From the NCBI GenBank assembly GCA_000434215.1, contig HF999685.1:1-16557 (forward strand): a stretch of 16,557 bases of DNA, read 5' to 3'. A program made the translations under genes and the position numbers. The first letter of the stretch is position 1; each line of letters opens with the position of its first letter. This document shows, in pieces, positions 1 through 7,755 of this stretch. The stretch comes from Bacteroides sp. CAG:144 (GTDB lineage Bacteria; Bacteroidota; Bacteroidia; Bacteroidales; UBA11471). Below the pieces are notes generated by a model that saw only the letters and a program-made list of their open reading frames with translations, did no database searches and was not told the DNA's origin.

Positions 1-700
1 TAGAATCGGCCGTAACCCCGATCCCTGCGGCAACACGCAAACGTCCCAGTTTATCTTTACAAGCGAAAGGTTTATCTTTTGCTTTGGTAATATCTTTGTA
101 CGTTACCAATCCGACCAGACGGAAATCTTTGTCTACGACCGGTAATTTTTCGATTTTGTGCTGTTGCAAAATATCCGTTGCTTGCTGCAAATCGGTAGAC
201 TGCGTTGTCGTTATCAAACCGTCTTTGGTCATCACCTCGTCGATAGCTCTTTTTTCGTTTCTTTCAAAACGCAAATCGCGATTGGTTACAATACCCACCA
301 ATCGTCTATCGTCATCGACAACGGGAATACCTCCTATATGATACTCTTTCATAAGAGCCAAAGCATCAGCTACGGTAGACGACCGATTGATCGTTACAGG
401 GTCATAAATCATACCGTTCTCGGCACGTTTTACGCTGTGTACCTGTTTGGCTTGAGCTTCTATCGACATATTTTTATGAATAACACCGATGCCTCCTTCG
501 CGAGCGATCGCTATGGCCAAACGCGCTTCGGTAACGGTATCCATCGCTGCCGAAACAAATGGTATATTCAACTGTATATTACGGGAAAAACGGGTTGAGA
601 GATCGACCTCTCGTGGGAGGACTTCGGAATAAGCGGGGATCAACAATACATCGTCGAATGTCAATCCGTCCATTACGATTTTGTCGGCAATAAATGACAT
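1..700 (-). CDS. guaB: IMP dehydrogenase, N-terminal part (3' end off window)
   Basis: IMP dehydrogenase oxidises IMP to XMP with NAD+, the committed cytosolic step of guanine nucleotide synthesis. The 233 visible residues start MSFIADKIVMDGLTFDDVLL, which is typical of the family. The barrel segment PFVSAAMDTVTE lies near residues 48-58 and GGIGVIHKNMS near 69-79. Two CBS (Bateman) repeats follow: the first around 97-150 with GGIPVVDDDRRLVGIVTNRD, the second around 155-207 with KLPVVDKDFRLVGLVTYKD. The chain re-enters the barrel at LRVAAGIGV (residues 221-229) just before the edge. The catalytic cysteine loop is not in the window, so activity cannot be judged, although nothing visible is broken. 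The start is the ATG at 698-700, about 30 bases downstream of a TATCTTTG promoter element. The gene is separated from recQ by a terminator and is probably transcribed alone. Confidence 0.97.
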   Translation of the reverse strand, partial: MSFIADKIVMDGLTFDDVLLIPAYSEVLPREVDLSTRFSRNIQLNIPFVSAAMDTVTEARLAIAIAREGGIGVIHKNMSIEAQAKQVHSVKRAENGMIYDPVTINRSSTVADALALMKEYHIGGIPVVDDDRRLVGIVTNRDLRFERNEKRAIDEVMTKDGLITTTQSTDLQQATDILQQHKIEKLPVVDKDFRLVGLVTYKDITKAKDKPFACKDKLGRLRVAAGIGVTADS

Positions 701-731
701 AGTTGTTAGGCTTAAAGAAATTTATTGCACG

Positions 732-739
732 CAAAGATA
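732..739 (-). promoter_or_regulatory. guaB promoter, Bacteroidota -7 element
   Basis: On the minus strand this reads TATCTTTG, an exact match to the Bacteroidota -7 consensus TAnnTTTG. It lies 31 bases upstream of the guaB ATG, which leaves a leader of roughly 25 nt. The -33 element is weak: only a TTCT at about 21-base spacing. The position just after the recQ terminator supports an independent guaB transcript. Confidence 0.7.
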
Positions 740-808
740 CGCATTTTTTTGCAAGAATGGAGAAGTAAAAAATCTTTTTTACTCTTTTTATCGTTTTATT
801 TTTCGCAT

Positions 809-838
809 AATAAAAAAGGGTGGAAATTTCCACCCTTT
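809..838 (-). terminator. recQ intrinsic terminator
   Basis: A perfect 24-base palindrome at 815-838 (arm AAAGGGTGGAAA) forms a GC-cored hairpin. On the minus strand it is followed directly by a run of T residues. It lies 21 bases after the recQ stop codon and upstream of the guaB promoter, so it most likely ends recQ transcription. Confidence 0.88.
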
Positions 839-858
839 CAATATGTATAATAAAGAAA

Positions 859-3039
859 TCAATTACCCATTTCCGAAAGGAACTTGATGCGGACCAATCG
901 GATTTCTTCCTCGGTATATTCTCTACCCAGCTCTTCGATAGCCGCTTCGAGGTCATCGCTTTCCGCTTCTTTAAAATAGTCAAATATATCCTCGACATGG
1001 TCTTCGTCCATCACCTCATCCAAGAAATAATCGATATGAATTTTTGTCCCGGAATATACGATAGCCTCTACTTCATCGAGCAAGTCGGAAAATTCCAAAC
1101 CTTTCGACTCCGCCAGTTCATCCAAAGCTATTTTACGATCGATGCCTTGAATAATGGAAACTTTCAATTTCGACTTGTTGGCAACGGTACGTACACGCAA
1201 ATCTTCGGGACGCTCTATCTCATTTTCATCGCAGTGTTTCTTGATGACCTTTACAAATTCTTCTCCGTAACGTTTCGCCTTACCGGCCCCTACTCCGGGA
1301 ATATTTTGTAGCTCATCGAGCGTAACGGGATAAGTGGTAGCCATAGCTTCCAGCGACGGGTCTTGGAATATCACATACGGCGGAAGTTCCAGTTTTTTGG
1401 CTATTTTCTTCCGCAAGTCTTTGAGTATGGCATACAATACGGGATCGACGGCACATACGCCGCCACCTTTCATGGGTGCCTCCTCTTCTATTTCATCGAA
1501 ATCATTGTCCTGGACAATCTTAAACGAGACCGGATGTTTGAGGAATTCATGTCCGGCTTTCGTTATCTTCAACAAACCGTAATTTTCTATATCTTTATCC
1601 AAATATCCGGCGATGAGGGCTTGACGTATAACAGTCGCCCATTTCTTTTCATCTTCACCTTGTCCGCAACCGAAAACCTCCAACTCATCTTGATTGTACG
1701 ACAATATTTCAGAGGTCTCTTTTCCCATCAGCACGTCGATGACGTGATCGGCTTTGAATTTTTCTTTAAGAGCTATTACGGTATCTAATACCGCGCATAA
1801 CATATCCTGAGCTTCCACTTGTTTTTTAGGATTCAAACAGTTGTCACAATTTCCACAATTCTCTTCGGTATACTCTTCCCCGAAATAGTGCAACAACAAT
1901 TTACGACGACATACCGACGACTCGGCATACGCTGCGGTCTCGAGTAGAAGTTGTTTGCCTATTTCCTGCTCGGCAATAGGTTTTCCTTGCATAAACTTCT
2001 CCAACTTCTGCAAATCTTTATTGATATAGAAGGTTATACATTGGCCTTCTCCTCCATCTCGGCCGGCACGGCCGGTCTCCTGATAGTAGCCTTCGAGACT
2101 CTTCGGTATATCGTAGTGAATTACAAACCGCACATCGGGTTTATCGATACCCATACCAAATGCAATCGTTGCTACGATCACATCGACTTCTTCCAGCAAA
2201 AAAGCGTCCTGATTATGGGTACGGGTATTTGAGTCCATTCCAGCATGGTAGGGTAAAGCATTGATACCGTTTACCTTGAGCGTTTCGGCCAATTCCTCCA
2301 CTTTCTTACGGCTCAGACAGTAAATGATACCCGACTTCCCGGGCTGGGACTTTATGTATTTGATAATATCTTTATCGACATTCTGCGTTTTGGGGCGAAC
2401 CTCATAATACAAATTCGGTCGATTGAACGACGATTTGAAAACCGCAGCATCGGTCATTCCCAGATTCTTCTGAATATCGTGTTGTACTTTCGGTGTTGCC
2501 GTTGCCGTAAGAGCAATCAACGGCCGGGAACCGATCTCATTGATAATGGGTCTAATACGTCGATACTCCGGACGGAAATCATGTCCCCATTCCGAAATAC
2601 AATGAGCCTCGTCTACTGCATAAAACGAGATTTTCACTTGTTTCAGAAATTCGATATTTTCCTCTTTGGTAAGAGACTCGGGAGCCACATAAAGAAGTTT
2701 GGTTTTTCCCGACAGGATATCTTCTTTTACCAAATCGATCGATGCTTTATTCAATGACGAATTTATAAAATGAGCAACTCCATCTTCTTCACTGAAATTG
2801 CGCATAGCGTCGACTTGATTTTTCATCAAGGCAATCAGCGGCGATATAACAACGGCCGTTCCTTCCGATAGCAAAGAAGGCAATTGGTAACAAAGCGATT
2901 TACCTCCTCCCGTAGGCATCAACACAAACGTGTCATTCCCGGCAAGCAGATTCTTGATAATCGCTTCTTGGTTTCCCTTGAAGGTATCGAACCCAAAATG
3001 CTTCTTCAAAGCAGCGGTCAAATCGTTTTTCGTTGTCAT
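859..3039 (-). CDS. recQ: ATP-dependent DNA helicase RecQ
   Basis: RecQ is a 3'-5' superfamily 2 DNA helicase acting in recombination and stalled-fork repair. The 726-residue protein begins at ATG 3037-3039. The helicase core (about 20-340) has Walker A MPTGGGKS with K47, the DEAH box at 143-146 within DEAHCISEWGHDFRPEY, motif III LTATAT (177-182), and motif VI QETGRAGRDG (320-329). The RQC zinc site uses C377, C395, C398 and C401. A winged-helix segment follows, then an HRDC domain at about 533-603 with the PGVGAGKAKRYG turn. The last 120 residues are an acidic helical extension, which makes the protein longer than the E. coli enzyme (about 610). It lies 99 bases downstream of clpX on the same strand but has its own well-formed promoter and terminator. 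No key motif is missing. Confidence 0.97.
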   Translation of the reverse strand: MTTKNDLTAALKKHFGFDTFKGNQEAIIKNLLAGNDTFVLMPTGGGKSLCYQLPSLLSEGTAVVISPLIALMKNQVDAMRNFSEEDGVAHFINSSLNKASIDLVKEDILSGKTKLLYVAPESLTKEENIEFLKQVKISFYAVDEAHCISEWGHDFRPEYRRIRPIINEIGSRPLIALTATATPKVQHDIQKNLGMTDAAVFKSSFNRPNLYYEVRPKTQNVDKDIIKYIKSQPGKSGIIYCLSRKKVEELAETLKVNGINALPYHAGMDSNTRTHNQDAFLLEEVDVIVATIAFGMGIDKPDVRFVIHYDIPKSLEGYYQETGRAGRDGGEGQCITFYINKDLQKLEKFMQGKPIAEQEIGKQLLLETAAYAESSVCRRKLLLHYFGEEYTEENCGNCDNCLNPKKQVEAQDMLCAVLDTVIALKEKFKADHVIDVLMGKETSEILSYNQDELEVFGCGQGEDEKKWATVIRQALIAGYLDKDIENYGLLKITKAGHEFLKHPVSFKIVQDNDFDEIEEEAPMKGGGVCAVDPVLYAILKDLRKKIAKKLELPPYVIFQDPSLEAMATTYPVTLDELQNIPGVGAGKAKRYGEEFVKVIKKHCDENEIERPEDLRVRTVANKSKLKVSIIQGIDRKIALDELAESKGLEFSDLLDEVEAIVYSGTKIHIDYFLDEVMDEDHVEDIFDYFKEAESDDLEAAIEELGREYTEEEIRLVRIKFLSEMGN

Positions 3040-3071
3040 AAGGATTTATTTTATAGTCAATTTTCAGCACG

Positions 3072-3088
3072 CATAATCTGTGATTATG
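3072..3088. repeat. Inverted repeat at predicted recQ transcription start
   Basis: CATAATC (3072-3078) and GATTATG (3082-3088) are perfect 7-base inverted arms around a 3-base centre. The repeat begins 3 bases downstream of the -7 element of the recQ promoter, where transcription should start. It has no T-run, so it is not a terminator. It could be an operator or a 5' mRNA hairpin. Confidence 0.5.
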
Positions 3089-3090
3089 AA

Positions 3091-3121
3091 CAAATTTATA
3101 AATTTTCTCTCACTATACAAA
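3091..3121 (-). promoter_or_regulatory. recQ promoter (Bacteroidota type)
   Basis: On the minus strand TTTG (3118-3121) is followed after exactly 19 bases by TAAATTTG (3091-3098). Both elements fit the Bacteroidota sigma consensus TTTG / TAnnTTTG. The predicted leader is about 45 nt. The promoter lies wholly between the clpX stop and the recQ start. Confidence 0.75.
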
Positions 3122-3138
3122 TTTCTCCTCTTAAATTT

Positions 3139-4377
3139 TTAATGTAATATGTGCATATTTGCTTTTTTCATTTTTTCTTCGGCATATGCCCGGGTGATAT
3201 GCAACTCTTTGCAATCGGTCGACGGCAACTCAAACATGGCGTCGATCATAATCGCCTCGACAATAGAACGTAAACCTCGTGCCCCCAACTTGAACTCGAT
3301 CGACTTATCTACCATAAAATCGAGAGCTTCTTTATCGAAAGATAAATGAATTCCATCTATTTCAAACATTTTTATGTACTGCTTAATGATGGAATTTTTG
3401 GGTTCGGTCAATATCTGGCGCAAAGCCTCTCGGTCGAGCGGGTCGAGATAGGTCAATATCGGCAAACGACCTATGATTTCAGGAATCAGACCGAACGATT
3501 TCAAATCCTGCGGCGTAATATATTGCAACAAATTTTCCCGATCTATGGCATCGCGTTTTTTATCTACACCATAACCTACCACCTTCGTATTCAGACGCAT
3601 GGCGATTTTCTTTTCTATACCGTCAAAAGCACCGCCACAAATGAAGAGAATATCTTTCGTGTTGACGGGTATCATTTTTTGGTCGGGATGTTTACGACCG
3701 CCTTGCGGGGGGACATTCACGACAGACCCCTCGAGCAATTTCAACAGTCCTTGTTGTACACCTTCTCCGCTGACATCGCGAGTTATCGACGGGTTATCTC
3801 CTTTTCGGGCAATTTTGTCAATTTCATCGATAAATACAATACCTCGTTCGGCCGCATTCACATCATAATCCGAAACCTGTAACAATCGCGTAAGAATGCT
3901 TTCTATATCTTCGCCGACATATCCGGCTTCGGTAAGTACGGTCGCATCGACAATCGTGAAAGGTACTTTCAACAATTTGGCAATAGTTTTTGCCAAAAGA
4001 GTTTTTCCGGTTCCCGTATGCCCGACCATAATGATATTCGATTTCTCTATCTCGACATCATCGGTCTTTTGCTCTTTTTTATACTGCATCAACCGCTTGT
4101 AATGGTTGTAAACAGCCACTGAAAGATACCGTTTGGCATCGTCCTGACCGATAACATACTGATCGAGAAAAGCCTTTATCTCTTTCGGTTTCGGCAATTC
4201 ATCGAGGCCGAATTGCAAATCCGACACTTTCTGTTTTATCTCGCGGGCCGCAATAGAGGCCTGTTCGGCACAATCTACGCAGATACAACCCGTGTAACCG
4301 GTCAACAACGGGAAACCCACTTCCCGCTCACTCCGTCCGCAAAAAGAGCAACGGTCTTTTACTGTTTCCTTCGCCAT
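3139..4377 (-). CDS. clpX: ATP-dependent Clp protease ATP-binding subunit ClpX
   Basis: ClpX is the hexameric AAA+ unfoldase that feeds substrates into ClpP. This 412-residue protein has an N-terminal C4 zinc-binding domain (C10, C13, C33, C36). Walker A is GHTGTGKT (119-126), the GYVG pore loop is at 152-155, Walker B is VFIDEID (181-187), and the RKH loop is at 228-230. A GARGLR sensor-2 motif lies near the C-terminus. The ClpP-docking loop, IGF in E. coli, reads VGY at about 267-269. Its ATG (4375-4377) overlaps the clpP stop codon by one base (TAATG), so the two are translationally coupled and made in matched amounts. I see no promoter directly upstream, so clpX depends on clpP transcription. 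Confidence 0.98.
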   Translation of the reverse strand: MAKETVKDRCSFCGRSEREVGFPLLTGYTGCICVDCAEQASIAAREIKQKVSDLQFGLDELPKPKEIKAFLDQYVIGQDDAKRYLSVAVYNHYKRLMQYKKEQKTDDVEIEKSNIIMVGHTGTGKTLLAKTIAKLLKVPFTIVDATVLTEAGYVGEDIESILTRLLQVSDYDVNAAERGIVFIDEIDKIARKGDNPSITRDVSGEGVQQGLLKLLEGSVVNVPPQGGRKHPDQKMIPVNTKDILFICGGAFDGIEKKIAMRLNTKVVGYGVDKKRDAIDRENLLQYITPQDLKSFGLIPEIIGRLPILTYLDPLDREALRQILTEPKNSIIKQYIKMFEIDGIHLSFDKEALDFMVDKSIEFKLGARGLRSIVEAIMIDAMFELPSTDCKELHITRAYAEEKMKKANMHILH

Positions 4378-5051
4378 TATTTATTTTTTGCACGTACAAG
4401 CACTTCATCTATCATACCGTACTCTTTTGCCTCGGCCGCCGTCATCCAATAATCCCGATCCGAATCTTTCTCTATCTGTTCATACGGTCTACCCGAATGG
4501 TCGGCGATAATAGTATAAAGTTCTTTTTTCAATTTCTGTATTTCCCGGGCGGTAATTTCTATATCTGAGGCCTGTCCTTGTGCTCCGCCCATCGGCTGGT
4601 GTATCATTACCCGGGAGTGTTGCAAGGCAAAACGCTTGCCGGTAGCCCCGGCTACCAACAAAACGGCCCCCATCGAAGCGGCCATACCGGTACATATTGT
4701 AGACACGTCACTCGAAATATATTGCATGGTATCGTAAATGCCCAGCCCGGCGTAAACACTTCCTCCCGGCGTATTAAGATAAATCGATATATCTTTTCCC
4801 GGATCGGCCGAGTCGAGATACAGCAATTGTGCTTGAATCACATTGGCGGTATAATCATCGACTTGTGTTCCGAGAAAAATGATGCGATCCATCATCAATC
4901 GCGAAAATACATCCATTTGAGCCACATTCAACTGCCGCTCTTCAATAATCGTAGGAGATATATAACTACTTGTTATATCGACATATTTATCCAGGGCAAG
5001 GCCGTTCATTCCCAAATGTTTGGTCGCATATTTTCTAAAATCGTCTGCCAT
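4377..5051 (-). CDS. clpP: ATP-dependent Clp protease proteolytic subunit ClpP
   Basis: ClpP is the serine peptidase that forms the tetradecameric proteolytic chamber used with ClpX. The 224-residue protein has the expected triad: S126 in [10 protein letters not shown]151 in [10 protein letters not shown], and D200 in KDSDRDYW. The S-H and H-D spacings (25 and 49) equal those of the E. coli enzyme. The N-terminus, about 30 residues longer than mature E. coli ClpP, probably includes a propeptide or extended axial region. Transcription starts from a TTTG-N20-TATCTTTG promoter about 40 bases upstream. The start ATG (5049-5051) has no clear Shine-Dalgarno sequence, as is usual in the phylum. clpX follows with a TAATG overlap. 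Confidence 0.98.
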   Translation of the reverse strand: MADDFRKYATKHLGMNGLALDKYVDITSSYISPTIIEERQLNVAQMDVFSRLMMDRIIFLGTQVDDYTANVIQAQLLYLDSADPGKDISIYLNTPGGSVYAGLGIYDTMQYISSDVSTICTGMAASMGAVLLVAGATGKRFALQHSRVMIHQPMGGAQGQASDIEITAREIQKLKKELYTIIADHSGRPYEQIEKDSDRDYWMTAAEAKEYGMIDEVLVRAKNK

Positions 5052-5090
5052 AATCGAAATGATTTACGGGTTACTAAAATTTTCTTCAAA

Positions 5091-5122
5091 CAAAGATAGA
5101 AATAAAACCATTATTCCGCAAA
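5091..5122 (-). promoter_or_regulatory. clpP-clpX promoter (Bacteroidota type)
   Basis: On the minus strand TTTG (5119-5122) is separated by 20 bases from TATCTTTG (5091-5098). Both elements match the Bacteroidota consensus. The -7 element is 39 bases upstream of the clpP ATG. Together with the tig terminator just upstream, this makes clpP-clpX a transcription unit separate from tig. Confidence 0.78.
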
Positions 5123-5162
5123 TTTTGAGTTTTTTTGAGAGAGAATAAGGTTTATTCATAGG

Positions 5163-5195
5163 CATAAAAAATCAGCCCGGATTAGGGGCTGATTT
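5163..5195 (-). terminator. tig intrinsic terminator
   Basis: Arms at 5169-5178 (AAATCAGCCC) and 5186-5195 pair perfectly over 10 bp around a 7-base loop. A run of T residues follows on the minus strand. The hairpin lies 22 bases past the tig stop codon and upstream of the clpP promoter. Confidence 0.9.
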
Positions 5196-5216
5196 CCGAC
5201 AAATAAGAATGTCTAA

Positions 5217-6572
5217 TTATTTGTTTTCAAACATTTTGTAAAAATCTTCGACCGAGATGTTTTTCTCGTTCAAGGTTACATGCGACTTGATCGTTGCAAT
5301 GATTTTTTCTTCGGTAGCCCGTTCGGCGATACTGCTTACGATTTTTTTATCTTTAAGCATATCCGAAGCATACTTATCGAGCAAATCGTCGGGAACATTC
5401 ATCATGCCGTATTGTGCAAATTGTGCCCGTGTGGCTTTCTTGGCCATTTCGAGCATATCGGCATCGTCGACTTTCACTTCATACTTCCGTACGATTTCCT
5501 CTTTTATAAGTTGCCATTTCAAGTCGGGAACCATCTTGGGATACTCCTCAGCAACAGATTCTGCCGTACGTTTTTCTCCTGTTACGACCAACCAGCGTCT
5601 CAACAAATCGTCAGGGAGTTCTATTTCACCTACTTTCGCTTCCAATGCGGCACGAGCATCGAGACCGAATTTATAATCGCTCTCGGGCTGCATCTGCGCA
5701 GCAAGCATCTCACGAACTTTGGCCGTAAATTCTTCTTCGGTCTTTACGACATCTTTTCCGAAGGCATTATCGTAAAGTTCCTGACCCAACTCTGCCGGTT
5801 TAAAACCGAGAATAGAGGTTATCTCAACTTCGAAATCGGATTTCATATCGGCCGTATTCTCCTTTCCGATATGCAGCATGGCTGCCAGTTCGGTGTCATT
5901 TCCGCCACAAGCTACCGACGGATTGAATACGACTTTATCACCGACTTTCTTCCCTACAAACTTATTTTTCTCCGTTTCGTCTTTGAGGTATGCCGGGGTA
6001 AGCAACGACTCTACCGAAATGCCCCCTTCTTTGGAAGTATTGTTTTCACCGAGCTCAACAAATTGTCCTTTTACAATATCTTTTTCGCTGGCTTCTTCTA
6101 CGGGTTGCTGTACACCGAAACGATTGCAGAGAGCCTCTTTCTGTTTAGCAACCATATCATCATCGATATCGATACGGTAATAATCGATTTTGTCTTTGTC
6201 GGAAAGGGTCAGGGAGATTTCCGGAGCCAATGCGACATCGAAAGAAAATTCAAAATCTTCTTGTTTGTCAAAATCTATTTCGGCTTGTGATTCCGAAGGC
6301 AGAGGTTCGCCCAAAACATTCAAGTTGTTATCTTTAATGTAGTTATAAAGACTTTCCGAAACTAGTTTATTTATCTCTTCGAGCAGGATCGATTTCCCCA
6401 CCATTTTCTTTATCATACCCATCGGAGCCATACCCTTGCGGAAACCGGGGATATTGGCTTTCTGACGATACGTACGCAAAGCCTTTTCTACTTTTTCTTC
6501 ATAATCAGCTTTCACGATTCCTACCTTTACAACGGCAGCAACCTTGCTTGTGTTTTCTTGTGAAACGTTCAT
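5217..6572 (-). CDS. tig: Trigger factor (ribosome-associated chaperone)
   Basis: Trigger factor binds the ribosome exit tunnel and shields nascent chains. The 451-residue protein carries the ribosome-docking signature GFRKGMAP at 43-50 inside a typical N-terminal domain (about 1-115). Residues 150-255 occupy the place of the FKBP-type prolyl isomerase domain, but I cannot recognise that fold's usual active-site pattern, so isomerase activity is doubtful. Residues 265-451 form the long helical C-terminal cradle. The start ATG (6570-6572) follows a leader of about 100 nt from a TACTTTTG promoter, and that leader contains a weak hairpin with a seven-T run. A terminator follows the gene. The order tig, clpP, clpX links nascent-chain folding with degradation, as in many bacteria. 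Confidence 0.96.
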   Translation of the reverse strand: MNVSQENTSKVAAVVKVGIVKADYEEKVEKALRTYRQKANIPGFRKGMAPMGMIKKMVGKSILLEEINKLVSESLYNYIKDNNLNVLGEPLPSESQAEIDFDKQEDFEFSFDVALAPEISLTLSDKDKIDYYRIDIDDDMVAKQKEALCNRFGVQQPVEEASEKDIVKGQFVELGENNTSKEGGISVESLLTPAYLKDETEKNKFVGKKVGDKVVFNPSVACGGNDTELAAMLHIGKENTADMKSDFEVEITSILGFKPAELGQELYDNAFGKDVVKTEEEFTAKVREMLAAQMQPESDYKFGLDARAALEAKVGEIELPDDLLRRWLVVTGEKRTAESVAEEYPKMVPDLKWQLIKEEIVRKYEVKVDDADMLEMAKKATRAQFAQYGMMNVPDDLLDKYASDMLKDKKIVSSIAERATEEKIIATIKSHVTLNEKNISVEDFYKMFENK

Positions 6573-6636
6573 TCTTCCGAATCTATTTGGTTATTATATA
6601 TATTATTTTCAGTGAATTACAATAAAATCGACGTAT

Positions 6637-6662
6637 AAAAAAAGACCTACTTTACATAAGTC
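6637..6662 (-). promoter_or_regulatory. Possible attenuator hairpin in the tig leader
   Basis: On the minus strand GACTTA (6657-6662) can pair with TAGGTC (6644-6649) around a 7-base loop. The stem is 6 bp with one G-U pair, and seven T residues follow at once (6637-6643). It begins about 10 nt into the predicted tig transcript, so it looks like a weak terminator inside the leader. No minus-strand gene ends close upstream that would otherwise need it. The stem is short, so its function is uncertain. Confidence 0.35.
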
Positions 6663-6678
6663 CACAATTTTAACGGTG

Positions 6679-6712
6679 CAAAAGTAATTGTAATCTTTCG
6701 ATATTCAGCAAA
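6679..6712 (-). promoter_or_regulatory. tig promoter (Bacteroidota type)
   Basis: On the minus strand TACTTTTG (6679-6686) fits TAnnTTTG, with TTTG (6709-6712) 22 bases upstream. This is within the reported spacing range but longer than the usual 19-20. It predicts a leader of about 100 nt before the tig ATG. Confidence 0.6.
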
Positions 6713-6798
6713 TTTTTACCGAAATTTTTCATTTACATACGACCTGACTATCTAACCAGCAACATATTTATTCCCAATTACCCGATTCTCGAATATAG

Positions 6799-7197
6799 GA
6801 GCATAAAAGAAAGCCAATTATAGAGAAAGCTTTACACGGCATATTGTTGTATGACGGATATTCGGTGGCGGACATATACATACGGCACGATTGCGACGTT
6901 GTTATAGACGTGAACGGTTGCGCCAAGGTGTTCGTAACGGTGTATGACCGGGCGAATGTAAAGGTACGGCAGGGCGGAATGGGGCGCGTATATGTGTACA
7001 AAAACGGTGATTCCTGCATAGTAGAGACAGAAGGGTCGGTTACTATGCGGGAAAGGAAAAGCGGAGCCATCAAGCTCCGCTTTTCTGTTTTGTATTTAAA
7101 AATTATTCCAAAAATCTACTACAAATCAGATCAAGGTTTTTCTGGCCCCAAGACGGTCTCCCCTGTAAGGGTTATTGCCGAGTTATCATCGAGATAG
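6799..7197 (+). pseudogene. Remnant of an unidentified protein gene
   Basis: The frame opens after a TAG at 6796-6798 and reads about 85 residues of convincing protein sequence, including DVVIDVNGCAKVFVTVYD, GRVYVYKNGDSC and VETEGSVTMRERK. It is rich in alternating Val, Ile, Tyr and charged residues, which suggests short beta strands. The stretch is GC-richer than its flanks. There is no in-frame ATG near the beginning, only TTG at 6844, and no promoter. The frame continues through a strong terminator hairpin (7057-7084) into the antisense of the lipoprotein gene, so the natural 3' end seems lost as well. I read it as the C-terminal remnant of a gene, perhaps from a mobile element. From memory, not from a search, it recalls small hypothetical proteins of Bacteroidota prophages. 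A short functional gene using TTG is the alternative. Confidence 0.45.
7057..7084. terminator. Bidirectional intrinsic terminator
   Basis: An 11-bp perfect stem (7057-7067 with 7074-7084, core GCGGAGC) closes a 6-base loop. It is flanked by A-runs on the left and T-runs on the right, so it can act in both directions. On the minus strand it lies about 47 bases after the lipoprotein stop codon. On the plus strand it lies inside the open frame of the remnant gene. Confidence 0.85.
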
Positions 7198-7475
7198 TAT
7201 ACTTGCTGCACCCATTTGTCATAGTCCGCAGCATAGATTTTCAGTTTTATAGCTTTTTCGTGTGCAGTAAACATGTAGGTTTCATTATACATGAACGTAT
7301 GGCTTTGTATGTTGACCGTTTCATTATCCTCTGTACATTCGTGTATGAAGAATTCCGAAGAGGATGATTTCCCATCCCAACGGTAAAATTGATTTGTGAT
7401 GCTGTAACTTTGCTCTTTCGAGCAAGAAACAAGGAACAAAGGAAGTATTGCCAAAATGTAAAAGAATTTTTTCAT
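7131..7475 (-). CDS. Small predicted lipoprotein, unknown function
   Basis: The 114-residue product begins with a short basic and hydrophobic signal, MKKFFYILAILPLFLVSC, ending in a lipobox L15-V16-S17-C18. The mature part should therefore be a lipid-anchored envelope protein of about 97 residues. The residues after the cysteine include SKE, and in Bacteroidota the position after the cysteine influences whether the protein reaches the surface, but I cannot decide which leaflet. The mature part is rich in Tyr, Thr, Ser and acidic residues and looks mainly beta-stranded. I recognise no domain. It is a single gene between the remnant and dnaG, read away from dnaG, with no clear TAnnTTTG promoter. 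The bidirectional terminator lies downstream. Confidence 0.8.
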   Translation of the reverse strand: MKKFFYILAILPLFLVSCSKEQSYSITNQFYRWDGKSSSSEFFIHECTEDNETVNIQSHTFMYNETYMFTAHEKAIKLKIYAADYDKWVQQVYYLDDNSAITLTGETVLGPEKP

Positions 7476-7692
7476 TATGTTCTGAATTTTTTGTTAATGA
7501 TTTTGACTGCATATATTATAACCAAATCAAAATATTTATTTATGTTTTTGAGCGGGTCGGGTGGGTGTGGAAAAAGAAAATATATTTTGTGGATTATTTT
7601 CTTTGAAAATTATGAAAATAAACCCATATTTGTGGTGTATTTAAGCCTAAGAGCTTACACAAAGAAGATGAAATCTTGTGGTAGGTTCTTTT

Positions 7693-7700
7693 TATTTTTG
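7693..7700 (+). promoter_or_regulatory. Candidate distal dnaG promoter -7 element
   Basis: TATTTTTG matches TAnnTTTG and would give a leader of about 100 nt before dnaG. The expected -33 region has no TTG at proper spacing (the nearest is 14 bases away), and the context is T-rich, so a chance match is possible. Confidence 0.35.
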
Positions 7701-7755
7701 TAATATGACACAAAGTACGTACTGCTGATGCAGAATAGGAATTATCCATACAAAG

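Larger units (their letters stand above)
6573..6798. other. tig upstream region and intergenic DNA
   Basis: This AT-rich stretch holds the tig leader (6573 to about 6672), its promoter and a leader hairpin. From 6721 to 6798 I see no coding signal, repeat or RNA gene. All frames are interrupted until the remnant reading frame opens at 6799. Confidence 0.6.

Noticed and set aside
681-887. Plus-strand open frame of 68 codons between guaB and recQ
   Set aside because: It spans the guaB promoter and the recQ terminator, has low-complexity AT-driven composition, and no promoter of its own.
5280-6290. 336-codon open frame antisense to tig
   Set aside because: It is an antisense shadow of the real gene. 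Its protein is Phe-, Ile- and Cys-rich with no motif, while the minus strand encodes a clear trigger factor.
6768-7073. Minus-strand frame opposite the remnant gene
   Set aside because: Its protein composition is not convincing, and the plus strand reads much more like protein here.
7651-7700. Possible terminator hairpin upstream of dnaG
   Set aside because: The stem needs a bulge and a large asymmetric internal loop, and no plus-strand gene ends upstream.
7389-7703. Plus-strand frame upstream of dnaG
   Set aside because: Very AT-rich with Phe/Ile/Lys runs. It overlaps the 5' end of the lipoprotein gene and candidate promoter DNA.
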